Source: Strigops habroptila
Taxonomy: Eukaryota > Chordata > Aves > Psittaciformes > Psittacidae
Reading direction: 5' to 3'
Assembly (NCBI RefSeq): GCF_004027225.2
Contig: NC_044290.2
Span: 10,990,906-11,054,905, forward strand
Length of the DNA stretch: 64,000 nt
The number at the start of each line of letters is the position of its first letter. Positions within the stretch are counted from its first letter, which is position 1. Positions 12,691 to 25,722 of this stretch are shown here, piece after piece. The translations under genes and the position numbers were made by a program. The notes under the pieces are model-generated. The model was not told where the DNA came from. It searched no databases and saw only the letters and a program-made list of their open reading frames with translations.

Positions 12691-14164
12691 GGCACACACC
12701 ACAACCCAACCTCTGTCTGCTGGCCTAAGCAGCACCCACGCTAGACTGGCAATACATAATGAACCTGTTTCTGTTCTAAGCTCTAGAAACAGGAATGGTT
12801 GGAGCTACTGGAAGTTTCATGGACCATTGTAGACCTACCTATCTTTCAATATGAAAAAGCTTCCTGACCACTGCATCTGTGACTTAAACAATTACATCAT
12901 CTCACCACAGAACATGTTCCCTGGCACAAAGAGATCTTTTTCCTTCTGAGGGAGTTGGTGTTCTTCGACTCAAGCTCTTAACTAAACTAGCCAGCATGAT
13001 TCAGATCTGCCAAACAACACATTAGCATAATGCATAAAGAGAGGGAGTCTCCATTCCCAACTAACACTGATTTAGCTTGGCATTAAGTATTCCCTCCCTT
13101 AAACTCCCTTCCCCCAGTAAAGAAATTCATGACCTTTGATTTTCTTTTCAGTTTTCACCCTCCAGAATACATGTGCTCTTCTCATGCTGATCCTTCTCTT
13201 TTCTATGAATGATGGGAGAGATCCCTCACCTCCTACCCTAGTCACATCTGAGCCTTCTCCTCCTGAGGTCACTGGAGTGAGAGATAATGGAATAAATACA
13301 AAGGAACCCAAACCAAACGAGAGCATGTCTTGCCTTCTGTATTTGAAGAGGAAAAAGAATAGCCTCAAGACAAGAAGACTCCCTTACGGCCAAGACGACT
13401 GACAAATTCTTGTGGTTTTCTCCAAAAGTCAAACCAAAATCCACCCGCCAGCCAAGCTGAGTTCTGGCAACCTTGCATTGCCTGGAAATGAGCGCAATCG
13501 TATCCTAATAGCTATTTGGATAATTGTCCATATGAGTGATCTGCCAACCAGTGTTGGAAACAAGTCTTTATTACAAATATAGCATGAAGTCTAATCTGGA
13601 ATACATTAAAATGTTATTTCTGTAGCTGCCTTTTCCCAAACTTTAAATAATGGCTAAACCATTTATCAGCTTTGCAGGAAAGTTGTGTGTACTGTACTTT
13701 TAGAGGAGAGATGAAAAAAAAAGAGTCTTTAATAAAAACTATCCTCCACATAAACTCTGTAATTTCTGGTCCCCTGTACATTGCTAAAAATTGTTACAAA
13801 CCCATTTTAGCTCTGCTGAAAGGGGCATGGTATAAATATACTATAATAACCAAACTGTCTTTCTAGGCACCTGCTACGGAGCTCTACTAATATCACTAGA
13901 AGCTGCAAGTGGCTGAAGCAGGCAGACACACCCAAGTTTTGCAGACTATGGGTAAATAAGATACAACACTTAATTTGACATGCCTGAACAACCCACACTG
14001 CACAGCCAGTGAGCAAGGTAACTGCTCACTGAGGTGATGGGCACCGTGAAAGGAGTATCGCTATTGCTTTGTTGTCTGTTTGACTTTATGATACCAATAC
14101 ACATGCATTTTCTACTTGTACACAGTTCAGGAAGGTATTTTATCTTTAGGTTTCATTTGATACC
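12691..14164. other. non-coding stretch
   Basis: No gene, RNA or repeat that I can name. Open frames of up to about 90 codons overlap on both strands near 13.1-13.4 kb and have no recognisable content. Confidence 0.55.
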
Positions 14165-14248
14165 TACATGAGTTCTCCATCTTGGAGAGCATGGTTGGAC
14201 CATCTTTAAAGGTCTCTTCCAACCCATACCATTCTATGATTCTATGAT
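14165..14248 (+). mobile_element. CR1 LINE 3' end fragment
   Basis: GGTTGGACCATCTTTAAAGG, then TCTCTTCCAACCCATACC and the terminal doubled ATTCTATGATTCTATGAT form the sense-strand 3' end of an avian CR1. The copy is severely 5'-truncated and has no coding content. Confidence 0.85.
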
Positions 14249-16859
14249 CTTCATCACCACCTTCTGAAAATATCTTAGATGGGGCTGAATCACTCCCTAG
14301 AAATACCTGTCTTTCCCTAGGCACTACCGAGATGGTCGAGGTGGCCACAGTTTTGATGGTTGAAGGTAGGTGGGATGAATCCCACTTCCACACAGGCCTA
14401 AGTTGGTTAAGTGGCTCTAAGCTTTGTAAACTTAATGTTATGTGATAGTAGTTAAGGCACAGAACACTCCCTAGCACCATAATTTGGAGAAAATTTCCAA
14501 ATACGTATTTTATACATGACTCTGAATGGCATCTTGGGCACCAGAGCCCTTACAACACCACAGCAGGTCTAAACTTCTTTTAATTGGTGCCTTCTCCTGT
14601 ACCTCAAGAAGAGTATTCTGTGTTTGATGGATGTGCTGCGACTGCCATATTTCAGTCCCTCCATTTCTCCCTCTTCTGTTTTTTTCCCTCTTGTTATATC
14701 TATTAAAGTGATTTATGACTATTTCATTGTTCTGCCTGGAGCTTGGCCAACTCTGGAGATCAAAACCAAAAAAATCCTCAACAAAACCTTCGGGTGACCA
14801 GAAAGAAACAGGACCTGTGGAAAAGATCTGAATTGTGGGAAAGGAAATAACCCCCATCTCCGTGGAAACACAGTCCCGTTTTCCAGTTGCTCCTGAATAA
14901 ATGAAGTTTGTGTTCTCTAATTCCTAGACTTCAATTTTGAGCACACCTAGCCTTGAAGTACCTGGCCATACTGGTAAAAGCATCAAGGTTTCTCTGAGCA
15001 GTGCTGCAGTTTCATGGCAATTCTTTTACTTCTTTTTTTTTTTTTTCCTTCTTTTTCTTTTTACTTTTTTATTTTCCTTTTCTTTTTTAATTTTTAATTC
15101 TCTTTTTTCTTTTATTTACAGGAAAACACCATCTGAGTCCATTACAAAATGTCTGCAAAACACATACAACCCACAGAGTGCTTATAAGAATTAGCCAGAG
15201 TGGCCAGGTTTCTACTCTAGACCTGCAAGCCCTCCTAATTCCACAAGAATCACTGGAGCAGTCAGGAATACCCAACAAGCCCCACGTGTGTGAGATTTAA
15301 AAGAAAATACTTAAAGCTTTCAAGCCTGAATTTACATAATATGAGCATCCAGCCAAGTATTTCACTCCATTTCTCCTTCACAAGACTTTACTGTCTCCTC
15401 GCAGCCGCGGCGCAGGCAGGCACCATGCTCTTGGATTTTTGCATATCCAGCTCAAACAAACCCAGCACCTGCCCTGGTGTAGGTTTGTGACTGTTTTCAG
15501 ACCATGTAATGGTCCCACAAAACAGGGAAGTGGGATGTCCTCCATCCTATCCATCCCATCACCCATCCCATTGCCCACACAGGCATGGCTCTATACATCT
15601 TGAGGCTCCATGGCATTCCCTCAGTATACTGCTAGCTGGGATCAGGGTGAACTTTAGTGTTTCATCTGGTAGAATTATTCCTTTCAGCAGGCCATGGAAA
15701 TAAATCTAATCAGATCAGAGTATCTATGGTGGAGAACCTTTGTCCTTAAGAGCTGTGGCATCGGTAATCCCTCACCTTCCAGCTTCTTTTTTATTTATGG
15801 CAAAGGGAGTTTTATTTTAAGTGCAAAATCAAGAATTTCCTTTTATTCTGCGTCCTTACCTGTTAGCCATTCCCATATTCTTGAAAAGAAATAACATAAT
15901 CCTTGAATTCTGGGAAAATAATGGTTCTGTTCCGCCACAGAACTCTTTTCTGAGCTTCAGTAAAGTACTTTTAGCTTTATACGCCCTGGTATCAATCTGT
16001 AAGTCACAAAGTAAAGGAATGGTCCATGTCGCTGATAAGGCTGTGAGCTCCCTACTCTGTGGCAGGGATCCCACAGCTGGATTTGCAGACAAACATGTAT
16101 AACACCCTAAAATGCAAACCCTCTTATACTTGGTGGATATGAGAGGATGCCATGGTTAAAAACCTTACTGTGGGCCACGCTCTGGCCTGTGGACAAGGCT
16201 TTAAAAATCACAGTCTTGTATATTACAGGGAAAAAAGTGTATAAAGAATGTCCTTTTATTAGGAAGATTTCCAGGGATGCACAAAGTTGCTTAGCATGGT
16301 CAGCTGAGTTATTTGGGGCGACCTTACATCAGTCTAACACCAGACATCTACCCTTGGAATCCTGGCATGGTCCTGCTGACATTTCTTGCTGTCGTGGCCT
16401 ATCAGGCGTGTTTGTTTTGCATTGCTATGAATGGCGAGGCTGACACTTTCATTCTTGCAATGCTTTTCTGGCACTTTCTGCAAAAGCTTTAAAATGGATT
16501 CAACAGAGATGAATTGTCCCTGGCTGCAGCAGCCAACAGGTAGAAGGTGTTTGGTCTTCTTTCACTGTTACACCAGCCTCGCAAAGACCCAATAGCCGTG
16601 TGGATCAATAACCCCTGTGTTTTCAGTCCATGCTTATTAAAGGTGGTGCATGGAAAAAAAATAAGAAACTTTCTCTATTTATATCTGGAACTTAATGAAG
16701 TGAAATTATCACAGCCGACAGGCGCTAGTGTTGTAATTCAGAGCCATGGCTTGGCTTAGAGGGATCTGCAGGCTGTTTTTATTCCAAATAATAAAAAAAA
16801 GAGTGAAACCTAATCCTCTAATCAGTTCCAATTTACATATTCACGGCTCTTATTTCCAG
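14249..16859. other. non-coding stretch with pyrimidine tract
   Basis: Contains the pyrimidine tract at 15021-15115 and a small CATCC-rich patch around 15540-15580. Reading frames here are short and unrecognised. The part from about 16.45 kb onward becomes more complex in sequence and leads into the block described next. Confidence 0.5.
15021..15115. repeat. long C/T (pyrimidine) tract
   Basis: About 95 bases that are almost entirely T and C with a few A residues, including a run of 14 T. The complementary strand is a purine tract. A chance frame running through it gives a poly-Phe/Leu peptide that is not a gene. Confidence 0.75.
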
Positions 16860-16990
16860 CCTGCTTGAAGGAAAAAAAGATAGTGTTGGAGTCACGAAGC
16901 GATTATTTGATTAAGTAATTATTAATCCCAGAGCGCTCTGATTAATTCTGAGCAAGTTAAACAAACGTATTGGAGCTGGGCTGGTCACCT
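16860..16990. promoter_or_regulatory. possible conserved enhancer-like element
   Basis: Dense homeodomain-type cores (GATTATTTGATTAAGTAATT, then ATTAATCC) are followed by the perfect palindrome AGAGCGCTCT (16930-16939), GATTAATTCTGAG and a forkhead-type GTTAAACAAACG. The retained CpG dinucleotides in otherwise AT-rich DNA and the packed binding cores are typical of vertebrate developmental enhancers. Conservation itself was not tested. Confidence 0.35.
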
Positions 16991-19900
16991 TCACGCCATT
17001 GTAACATGCAGGGGCAAAACTCATGGAGATGTATTTTTACCTGCTCTACACTGAGGAGTTTTGTTCACTGAAGGTCTCCCATTCGCTTCCCCAGGGGTTA
17101 ATACTCTGCTAAATGAAGTGTTACAAATTTGAATTTTATCTGTGGTTAACTGCAATACCAAATGCTGATCTTTATTTTTCAGGCTGGAAACTCCATCCTG
17201 GATCTGTGTGCGATTCACTTTATACATGTTTAAATATATTTTCAAAATTAAAGAAAAAAAAGAAGGAAGAATAAAAACTTTGAATGTCTTTTTAAACAAC
17301 TTTTTACCAACTGCCCTGAATGTATCATGTAGAATATGTTGTATCAGAGAGTGCCTCAAAGCAGAGTATATGCATTGATTTCAAGAGAGCTGAGATACAT
17401 GCTTCAAAATGTTATTTTACTACTGAGAAAAAGAAGAGAACACTCAGGGGAAAAACATCTGTTTGCTAGTTGTATTGGAGTTTAGGTATTTTATTCCAAC
17501 ATGCTCTCTTGTAGTTTGCTGCTGTATTTCTTCACACACACACACAGAGATCACTCTTCAAATTCACTTCAGGTTAAAAGCTGCCCTTCAAGCCAGGCCT
17601 TTCTCAGTCTATTTTCCTTCACCTACCCCTTACACAGAGAAAAGCTTAGGAAAATAGAAAGATGATGTATAATAAGCCCACAATAAATAAATCTGACGTA
17701 TACTGCATCAAAAGAAAAGGTGAGAAGCACAGTACAGCAGACCTTACCTAAACCACCGTGTGAACACCTTGTTGCTATGACTGAAGTCAATTTTTGTCAC
17801 AGGGTTATGTTGTACTAAAAGCACAGTCAAATGTCTCCATGTTCTAAAAATGCACACAAAAGCACTAAGTTATTGAGCAGGGACAGAAGAAAGCAATTAG
17901 ACCTCAACATGGTGGTTGTATGTCAGATCGATAGATTATGGAAGTGTATTTGTTATTCGTTGTCCATTATTTTACTGCTTAACCATATCTTCTCATCTGA
18001 TCCTGGGTCCAGATCCATCTGGTTAACCACATTACACTAGGATGAATATCTGGAATTGGGAGTTCTTAAGCAATTTGGAGACCGAGACTGGCTTCACAAT
18101 GATTTGTTAATGAAATACAATATTCATAACAAACAATTCTTCCTGTAGGCATTCTTAACAACCCAAGTCTTTCCACCAGCACGGTCCAGCAATAATTCCA
18201 AGTAACAAATCTCAAATATCCTGATTAAAATGAGTTTTTAAATTCCCTTTACAATTTTTAAATCAGAAAAATGTAAATTATCTGCACTGAAGATGGTTTT
18301 GATTTTTTCATTTTGGTCTGGTTTGGTTCTTGTTATTGCTTGTGGATTGCAACAGAGAGCTTCCAACTCACTTCGGTTTGAATCTTCATCATCCTTTGAG
18401 GACATCATGCAGTCTGCACTTTGCTGCAGTGTGACTAAATGCTTGGTCCCATGGCTAAAACTTCCTTAATGAGTTCAGAAACACTGACCAAAGCCCATTG
18501 CCTTTGCTACAGGCTACTGTATTTCAGCTGAGCACATGGAGAGATGTCAGATGCCCCATCTGCTGGGGAATTCAGCATGCATAGACCAGCAGAGGGTGAG
18601 AGCAGTGACCCAAGACTACGAGTGAATAATGAGCAGAGTAATTATAGTAAACGACACTACGCAATGAGTGAGTAATGGATGCAGATCCAGCTTTTCCCTG
18701 TGTCTTATGGTGGGATGTGGGGTTGAAACAGCTCAGCTTTTCAGGAAAGAAAGTATTCAGAGGTTAGTTTGAGGAAGATGAAAGCTTTTGTCTTGAGTGA
18801 AATGGAAAGTTTTGCTTCTCCTCTGTTCTAGCGATGTCTTTGCCTCAGTCATCTGTGCAGTATTTCAGCATCTTATAGCACAGCATTAACCAAAGGCAAC
18901 CAAAATCCACTTCCAGAGCCAAGATAATTCATTCAGATATATTAATCAAAAAGTAGCTGAAGTACCTTAGGAATGACAATAAACACACAAAATCAACCTT
19001 CTTCCTGGAAAATGTTGATTTTGATTTCTCTTCAGAAAAGATTTCCTTCACAATCTTTTGAGCAGCTCTGCGTGACTGCTGCCTCCCACTTGAGACTTCA
19101 CAAGAACACAGGGAACCACACTCTGCTGAAGGAAATCCTTGGATTCGGGAAGGCTGCAGAGGATGTAATTTAGGGGAGATTGCAGCCATGACTGTAATGT
19201 GCTACAAGATCTGCTCTGACACCGTGGAGAATGTATGAGGAGGGCTGTAAGAATGTAACCAACAACCTCACTCTCTTTCAAAACTTTCCAAAGAAACTAC
19301 TACCCAATGCGGAGATCTCCAAAAAGAAAATAAGTACTTAAAATGTGGTTTTCTTTTTTTTGTTCTGAGGTGAACATGAAATCTTTCTGCTTCTTTGACT
19401 TGCTGTCACACTCAGGAGGCGCCATCAAATCCAGCGAAGAAATCCCACTGCCCTCTGGGCAGATATTTCATCCTCAATATGAGAAGGAAAACAGTGGAAA
19501 GCTCAAATGCTTCTGCAAGAAGATCTAGAATATCGCCTGCCTGCTCCAAGCTGAGCCTGGCTCAGAGCTGAGGCATCACACATCTGCCTGTGATCCCAGT
19601 CATACATGTCCCACACTGCCTGGCACACCCCCCCCCTCCCATCATTGCCTGTAGATCTCCAAATGCAAAACTTCTTTTCTTTAGGGTTTGAAAGGATGTT
19701 TTTCAAGTTATGAGCTGCCAATAGCTCCCTTGACTTATTTAGCATGAATCTCTCTGTGTTTGACAAGTGAAGGTCACCAAACAACACATCGATTTGTAAA
19801 TATTTTCCTGCAAAAGAACATGGAGCACTGTGCATTTTGTTAACCACTGGGTCAGATAACTGAGTATTCAGAAACACTTGAAAATCCCTTGCGTTCTTCT

Positions 19901-20317
19901 GAAAACTCTAGAGTTGAAAAAAGGCAGGTAGAACAGCCACTAATCCCTTCCTTAAGTGACTATGTTGAAAACTTCAGCAAAACATGGGCATAAGCTACCC
20001 TGAAGTCTTATACAAGAACATGGTGGCATCTGAAACACTGTCTTGGAGAAGACAACGCGTATCAGCTTCCCCAGAGATACTCCACAGCCAATTATCAATG
20101 TACCATCTCAGTTGATGTGTGGTGGCAGCCAGACACTCTGAGCAATCAGATGAGAAAAGATTTACATGTGTCCTGTGCTTCATAATGAGCAGAACTGGGA
20201 GGTTTCTTTCAGCCCAGTCCCAAAGTAACATGTATGCTGCTTTAACCTTTTTAGTTTAAAATCGCCTCATACCTAACGGACCAAAAAAGAACAACTAATA
20301 ATCTGAGAGGGTGGAAT
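16991..20317. other. non-coding stretch
   Basis: No supported gene. A 124-codon minus frame at 19503-19877 has no recognisable domain. Small CA and A runs are present. Nothing else could be named. Confidence 0.5.
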
Positions 20318-20405
20318 AGAAAATCTGTCAGCCTGAGTCAGACTATTGGACCATCAAGCCCAGTATCCTGTCTCTGAAAAGCTGTCAGTATCTGACACTT
20401 CGGGC
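20318..20405. mobile_element. ancient L3/CR1-like LINE fragment
   Basis: GAGTCAGACTATTGGACCAT, then CAAGCCCAGTATCCTGTCTC and a GACAGT/CAGTATCTGACACTTC-like end. The phrase (TCAGACC..TGGTCCATC.AGCCCAGTATCCTGTCTC) is shared by old amniote CR1/L3-type repeats. It is too diverged and short to name the subfamily or orientation. Confidence 0.55.
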
Positions 20406-20739
20406 TTCGTTGGGATAATAAAACATTTTCCTCAACCTTATGTAACATCTCGGCCTGGCAAAGAGAAGATTTAAACATTGATTGCTTTCCACTCCCCTCT
20501 GTCCTATGAATGTGAATCTGACTCTTTTCCAAAATGAACAACTCTGATGAGCTGGAATTGGTTTCTGGGCAGGATGGGAAAAGCTTCTCTCTCGTTACTC
20601 ATTCCTGGATAGATCTGCTAAACCTTTGCCTCCTAAAAGGGGGACTTGAATTACGATACATAAAACTCCATCCGCAAAATTCTGGGTGCCCAAGGACACC
20701 TTTTCATGGAAGGTGGAAATGCACGTCATAAGACTTCAT

Positions 20740-21125
20740 GTCTAGTCACTTTATTTTTCCCCCATCATGTCTACTTCCTTTATTTTTGTATTTGTTTAAG
20801 CTCTCCATTAGTTTATTAGCTTGACAGCAGCCCAGTTAATGAGACCGTCTTCCCTCCCCCCGGCGTAAGTGGTGCATTAGGCTCCCCGAATGCACACAAA
20901 ATTTAGTGCTGCTGCTGGGGCACTTCTCAAAACAAATAAAAGATTTGCAAACCAGCCACCAAGCATCCAACGTAATTAAACTGCATTTGTTACTTTTTCG
21001 GCCCTCGCACACAATCGAGGCCTTGTACGAAGCAAGCACTCCCCAATCAGGCTGTTTTTCTTTTGGAGGGAAGAGTGCCAGCAGCCTTACCACCCCAGGT
21101 AACATAAGATCTCAACCAGCAGCAA
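20740..21125. promoter_or_regulatory. possible conserved non-coding block
   Basis: About 385 bases of high-complexity sequence with isolated CpGs (CCCGGCGTAAG, TCCAACGTAATTAAACTGC, TCGGCCCTCGC, ATCGAGGCC, GTACGAAGC), TAAT cores and AACAAATAAAAG-type forkhead motifs. It stands out from flanking DNA in its CpG retention. An 89-codon minus frame crosses it but has no recognisable content. The reading as regulatory DNA is by composition and motif density only. Confidence 0.35.
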
Positions 21126-24100
21126 ATGGACACTTGCAGCCAGAGTGAATGGACTGTGGGGAGATCTATATGAATGTGAATACCCATAGAGAGAGCTATA
21201 GATGTATGCAAACATGCACATACAGGGGAGTATAGTTCTTTAGGGGGAAAGGGGGAAAAAAAAAGGCAGTGGAAAGCCTCCTAGAAATTACTGCTCCATG
21301 CACAGGTATGTAAATGACTCTGGAGTCTTGCTGTCCACCACCTCAATCAATTACAAGGTTATTCAAGATAAAACAAACACCATTTCAATTAACTGCACAT
21401 ACAGCAGTGGTTAGAGGCACAGGCAGGGAGGAGGAAGTGGGAGGAATTTTTGGAAAATGGAACTTTTTTTCTTCTTCATTCTGTAGATAGGCACAAATAG
21501 AGGTTGCCTTGAGGTTCTGTGAGTAGAGCCATGAATGGTCTTAAACTCCAACCTAAAGCCGTCATGCTTTGAACTAAAAAGAAATTGAGGGGTGGGAAAA
21601 TATGTAAAATAGAATGAGTGAGCCTTGAAACATCAGTTTAGTTTGTATTGGCTCAAATCTATTGTTTGCAAGAGTCAGTAGGAGCAGAAACTGGGACAGA
21701 TGCTCGACTATCACTGTTCTATTGGAGACAGGACCAAGCTAACATGTCCCTCAGTGCAGTTCTGTGCGAGTGCAGCTTTCTTATCTGTATGCACAGGGAT
21801 GCCCAAAGCCTTGGAGTATTAGGACACAGCTGGACAATAGAATCTGAAAACAACCTGCACGTTTAGTAGTGGTTTGAGAAGACAGAGTAGTGATGAAGAG
21901 GTGGGGACTTGACATATAACATCATGGATCATTTTCCATCCGTGCCATGTACTTCTTGCCTAACAGTGAGCAAACCATTTTACTTCTTTTCTTCATTTTC
22001 CACACTTCTGTGCAACAGGCAACTCTCTCAACCTTTACCTGTCTGATGCATTTACAACATGATCTTTTCAGTCTACCAGCAGTGTTCCACTCAACAGAGG
22101 CTTCATTCTCATTTGGGTATGTGTGTGCCATTGGACTATAAATCAGTCCTCTGATCACAATACATCATGTTCTACATGACCAGAAGCATCCAGACTCCAA
22201 GGACATGGCTGTTTGAAAACGGGGCACATAATGTCTGGCACATTATTGATCGAATGAAATTTCATTCTCTGTCTTTCTGGGAATTGGCCATGATTACATT
22301 TCAATTGTTATGTGTCAATTGAAATGATGGGTTAAGAATTTCTGGTCAAAAGGTCTGTCTTACAGACTGTTCACTTGCAATCAATATGATATTCAACATG
22401 AGATTTACATGATTTTTCTACTTCTTTGGCTGACGTAGTAAAGTTATGATCAACCGGCTTTTTGCAAAAAAATAATTATCAATCAAATATTGCTTTCTAG
22501 ATGAAATACACCCAGGCCAGGAGATAGGAAGAAAATTTATAGCCACAACAGCATAAATCACCATCCAGTCTCTTGCAGCTCTGCTCATGATCACAAGCAA
22601 TAAATTTATTGCAGTTGCAGGGTTTTCATCAGTGACTTCAGACACAATAGCTGACTGTGAGCCTGCTCCTAGCCCAGTGCACCACAAGGTAAAGCATGTG
22701 TATTTGAAACACCTTCACATTCGTTTTGTTCACCCCTATTAGGAGGGTACTGCAGGTCTGTTACACTTCCATGCCTCCTTTCACCTCACTTTAATTTATA
22801 TTTGTGGCAGACCAGAAACACCTACTTTCTCACTTATTGTGGTCCAACCTAATGGGCAATAACTCCACACTTAAGCCATGTCAACTTTCTCTTTGCTGAC
22901 TACAAGAAGTGAGTAAAATCTTGAATTTGGAGAGGAATTGAATCAAATCCAGAGCTGAAAATTAGCGCTCCTTCAGCAAAGACTCAAACCTCAAACCCTT
23001 GAAAAAGAGCTGGTTGCATGGCAGACATGTTTAGGAAGATGAAGTCCAACTCCTGGCCTTGATTTCAATGCCTAATTAAATGCAGAAAAATCAAGACCTG
23101 ATCCTTCATTCCTTTTAAAACATGTTTTCCCCTCTTTTCCAGTAGACTCACTGCCAAGAGCCACCCTAAACATCAAGTCAGAGATCCTTGCAGGAGCACA
23201 GACACAGCTTTGGGGTTTCTGTGTATTTCCCAAGACTATTAACAGAGTAATATAATGAGAAATGAACTGAGAATTCAGGACCTCCTGTATTTTCACTAAA
23301 AACACTGACTGCATCAGGGGACCTGCCAAGAGCAGAGTTTAATATCATATGAAAAGGAAGAATTTTCATAATGATACTTGGCAGTGCCTGCATCCCCCCC
23401 CCCCCATGAAAGAAGTTGCTGGTGCTTTCTCTCCTCCTCTCTCCTATTCTCCCTCTCCCCAAACAAACCAGTTACTAATGCTCAGTCCAGAAAGATACCA
23501 CAAATCACAGGCATTTTCCTTTTTATTTTATCACTCACATGCCATATACATCCCAATGAGTGGGAGCGAACATAAGACTTTTGGTATAAAAGCCAAAAGG
23601 CCTCCAAAATACTGTGTTGAATAAACAGGTTCAGGGAGGATGAAAGCAATCACTAATGTTTTGAGCTTCTGCAAAAATAGGAAGTTTGTCATAGGAAAAG
23701 GTTTACATCATCTTCAGAAATGAATCACTTCCCACACCACAGAGGAAGACCCAAAAGCCCTCAGCTAAACAATATCCAGCACTGAAGGCAGCTTCTCACA
23801 CTAACCTGGTGAAAAAATCGATTCCTGGCCTCATACCTGTCTGTTATTGAGCATATAAGGAAGGTGCACCATAAGGGTGCACAGAATAGCTGTAAGCTCT
23901 GGTGATCCCTTGGACTTCTTGCGTAGATCTTGCAGGGAAAGTCTGTTCTCTTAAGCAGACCTTTGCTAAAGGAAAAGTGCTTTATATAACCACAGAGAGG
24001 ACTCAATGGGAAAGGTGCTCATGAGATTAGCAACTGGCAACATTGTGTTTGGTTGTGGAATTTAAGGGATGTGCCCTGGACAAACAGAACTGCCAAAATA

Positions 24101-25059
24101 CATCCCGTTGATATGACCACAATGTTTCTGATATTTTCTGTTAAAGTAACCAATGGTCAAACTGGGTGAAATGCCAGGCTGGCTTTCTGATTTAGCCATT
24201 AATGCTTCAGAAGAAGCTAAGCTTGGCTGGATCTAACCATTGATAAGTAACACCGTACCCCATTGTGCCTGTAGAGACAGAACCCTGGGTATGATTTTAA
24301 TTATGTTTTTATTTGATTTGATTTTAATAGATAGAAATGTCTGCAGTGCAGTTTCCTGACTTCCAAACTGAAAAATAAACCCACACAACAGAAGCTGTGA
24401 CTGTAATATGCTGTGCCACATATTCCGTTTCATTTTATTGCAGTCAGCCATTCTGACTTAGGGCATCTCCACATTTGCTGCTTCTTTAAGCCCCTCTGAA
24501 TATCACTGAGTTAACTTAGGTCAAACCACATGGCAGAATAATCCAAGCACATCAGGGTTTGAAATCTTAATCCTTGATTTCTGTTGGATCAGAAATCTCT
24601 CAGGAGTACTTTCTGGAAGGCCCAACTTTCTGGAAAAGTATTGAGAACTGACAAAAAAAATCTTTCTCTTTCTTTCTTTTTTAATTATAATTTTCAACTT
24701 CCACTTGAGTATCTGATTAGGAATAATGGATTCTTCTACATCTGGTGACTCTTCCTGAATTACTCAATTCTGATTGTATTCAGGCATGCACTCCAATAGT
24801 GTTCTGTGTTATATATTCCCTTGCAGTGCTGCTTGTTGCCTTGTTTCTCACTTCCATCTCTTCAGAAACTTCATGGAATGAAAAAGGAGAAAATAAATTA
24901 GAAATTAATGATGTGAAAAGAAACAATCATGTTTTCTGTAACACAGATTGAATGGTCTTGATCTATTATGTTCTACTATGCAGTCGGCACTAGTTCTCAA
25001 AGAAACAGTACAAGCTGCAGCAGAAACCAAACCCATTCCCTGCTGATGGACTGACCTCA
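21126..25059. other. non-coding stretch
   Basis: AT-rich single-copy sequence. It holds an 11-bp inverted repeat at 22297-22326, a C run at 23392-23405 and open frames up to 94 codons without recognisable content. No gene is supported. Confidence 0.5.
22297..22326. repeat. perfect 11-bp inverted repeat
   Basis: CATTTCAATTG and CAATTGAAATG are separated by an 8-base spacer TTATGTGT. The left arm plus spacer contains CAATTGTTATG, which resembles a SOX core next to an octamer-like half. It could be a cruciform-prone palindrome or a paired factor site. Confidence 0.6.
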
Positions 25060-25570
25060 ACTGGGTTTATCACTTTTATTCAGGCCAAACTCGCTGTGGA
25101 GTCACAGTTTAGTCTAACTCAAAGCAAGCTAAAAGCGGACAGGCTGCCCCAGCGCAGCTTTTAGCTTTTATGTGGGACAAATTACACAAAAAAACTTACA
25201 TATGAGGAAGGCCCAATGTCAGGAAAACAATTCCCAGTGGTGACATGGACCAGTGGTGCTCAAACCCCGCTCGCTTCAGGTGACACGTGTGAATTAAAAC
25301 AACCCCGTCGAGATCTCCAGGGCTCAAGAGGGAGCCACTCAACTCCTGCAGCAATAAACCCCAGCACACTTAGTCCATTTTCAACTGAGGCTCCCAGTAT
25401 GAAGCAAGCAGAAAAGCGCCCTGGAATAAGGCTTATGGAATGTAACTCTTCCTTCGGAGATGACGGCAGGGCCCTCATTTGCAAGTGATAAATGTCAGTG
25501 TGCTTCCATCTGCCACCTTTTCAAGCCAATGCGAGGGACTACGCCAGCGCGTGTAATGAGGTTACACAGC
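25060..25570. promoter_or_regulatory. possible conserved non-coding block upstream of CpG island
   Basis: A complex segment with retained CpGs and a run of palindrome-like motifs (AAGCTAAAAGCGGAC, GCGCAGCTTTTAGC, GGTGACACGTGTGAATTAAA, CCCGTCGAGATC, CTACGCCAGCGCGTGTAATG). It lies about 0.6-1.1 kb upstream of the CpG-rich promoter at 26.2 kb, so it may be a distal promoter or enhancer part. It has no convincing frame. Confidence 0.35.
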
Positions 25571-25649
25571 CCGCAGCGACTGGAGGGACGGGCAGGGAGA
25601 CAGAAGAGCAACCTGAGCCTCACTGAGTGTGTAAGGGAGCAGTTGTCCC

Positions 25650-25722
25650 CTTTTTCTTCTCTATTTTTCTCCCCCTTTTCCCCTTTTTTTCCCCTTTTTT
25701 CCCCTTTTCTCCCCTTTTTCTA
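25650..25722. repeat. C4T6-type pyrimidine tract
   Basis: Repeated CCCCTTTTTT-like units covering about 70 bases, pure pyrimidine apart from a few bases. It is a candidate triplex-forming (H-DNA) tract about 0.5 kb upstream of the CpG island. Confidence 0.75.

Noticed and set aside
19503..19877. 124-codon minus-strand frame
   Set aside because: No domain, start context or splice partner; likely chance.
22418..22687. 89-codon minus frame and overlapping plus exon-like segment ending at an AAG|GTAAAG donor
   Set aside because: Both strands look equally open and neither has a recognisable product or partner exon.
23392..23405. C run as a sequencing gap or G-quadruplex
   Set aside because: A single short homopolymer without the repeated G/C runs needed for a quadruplex.
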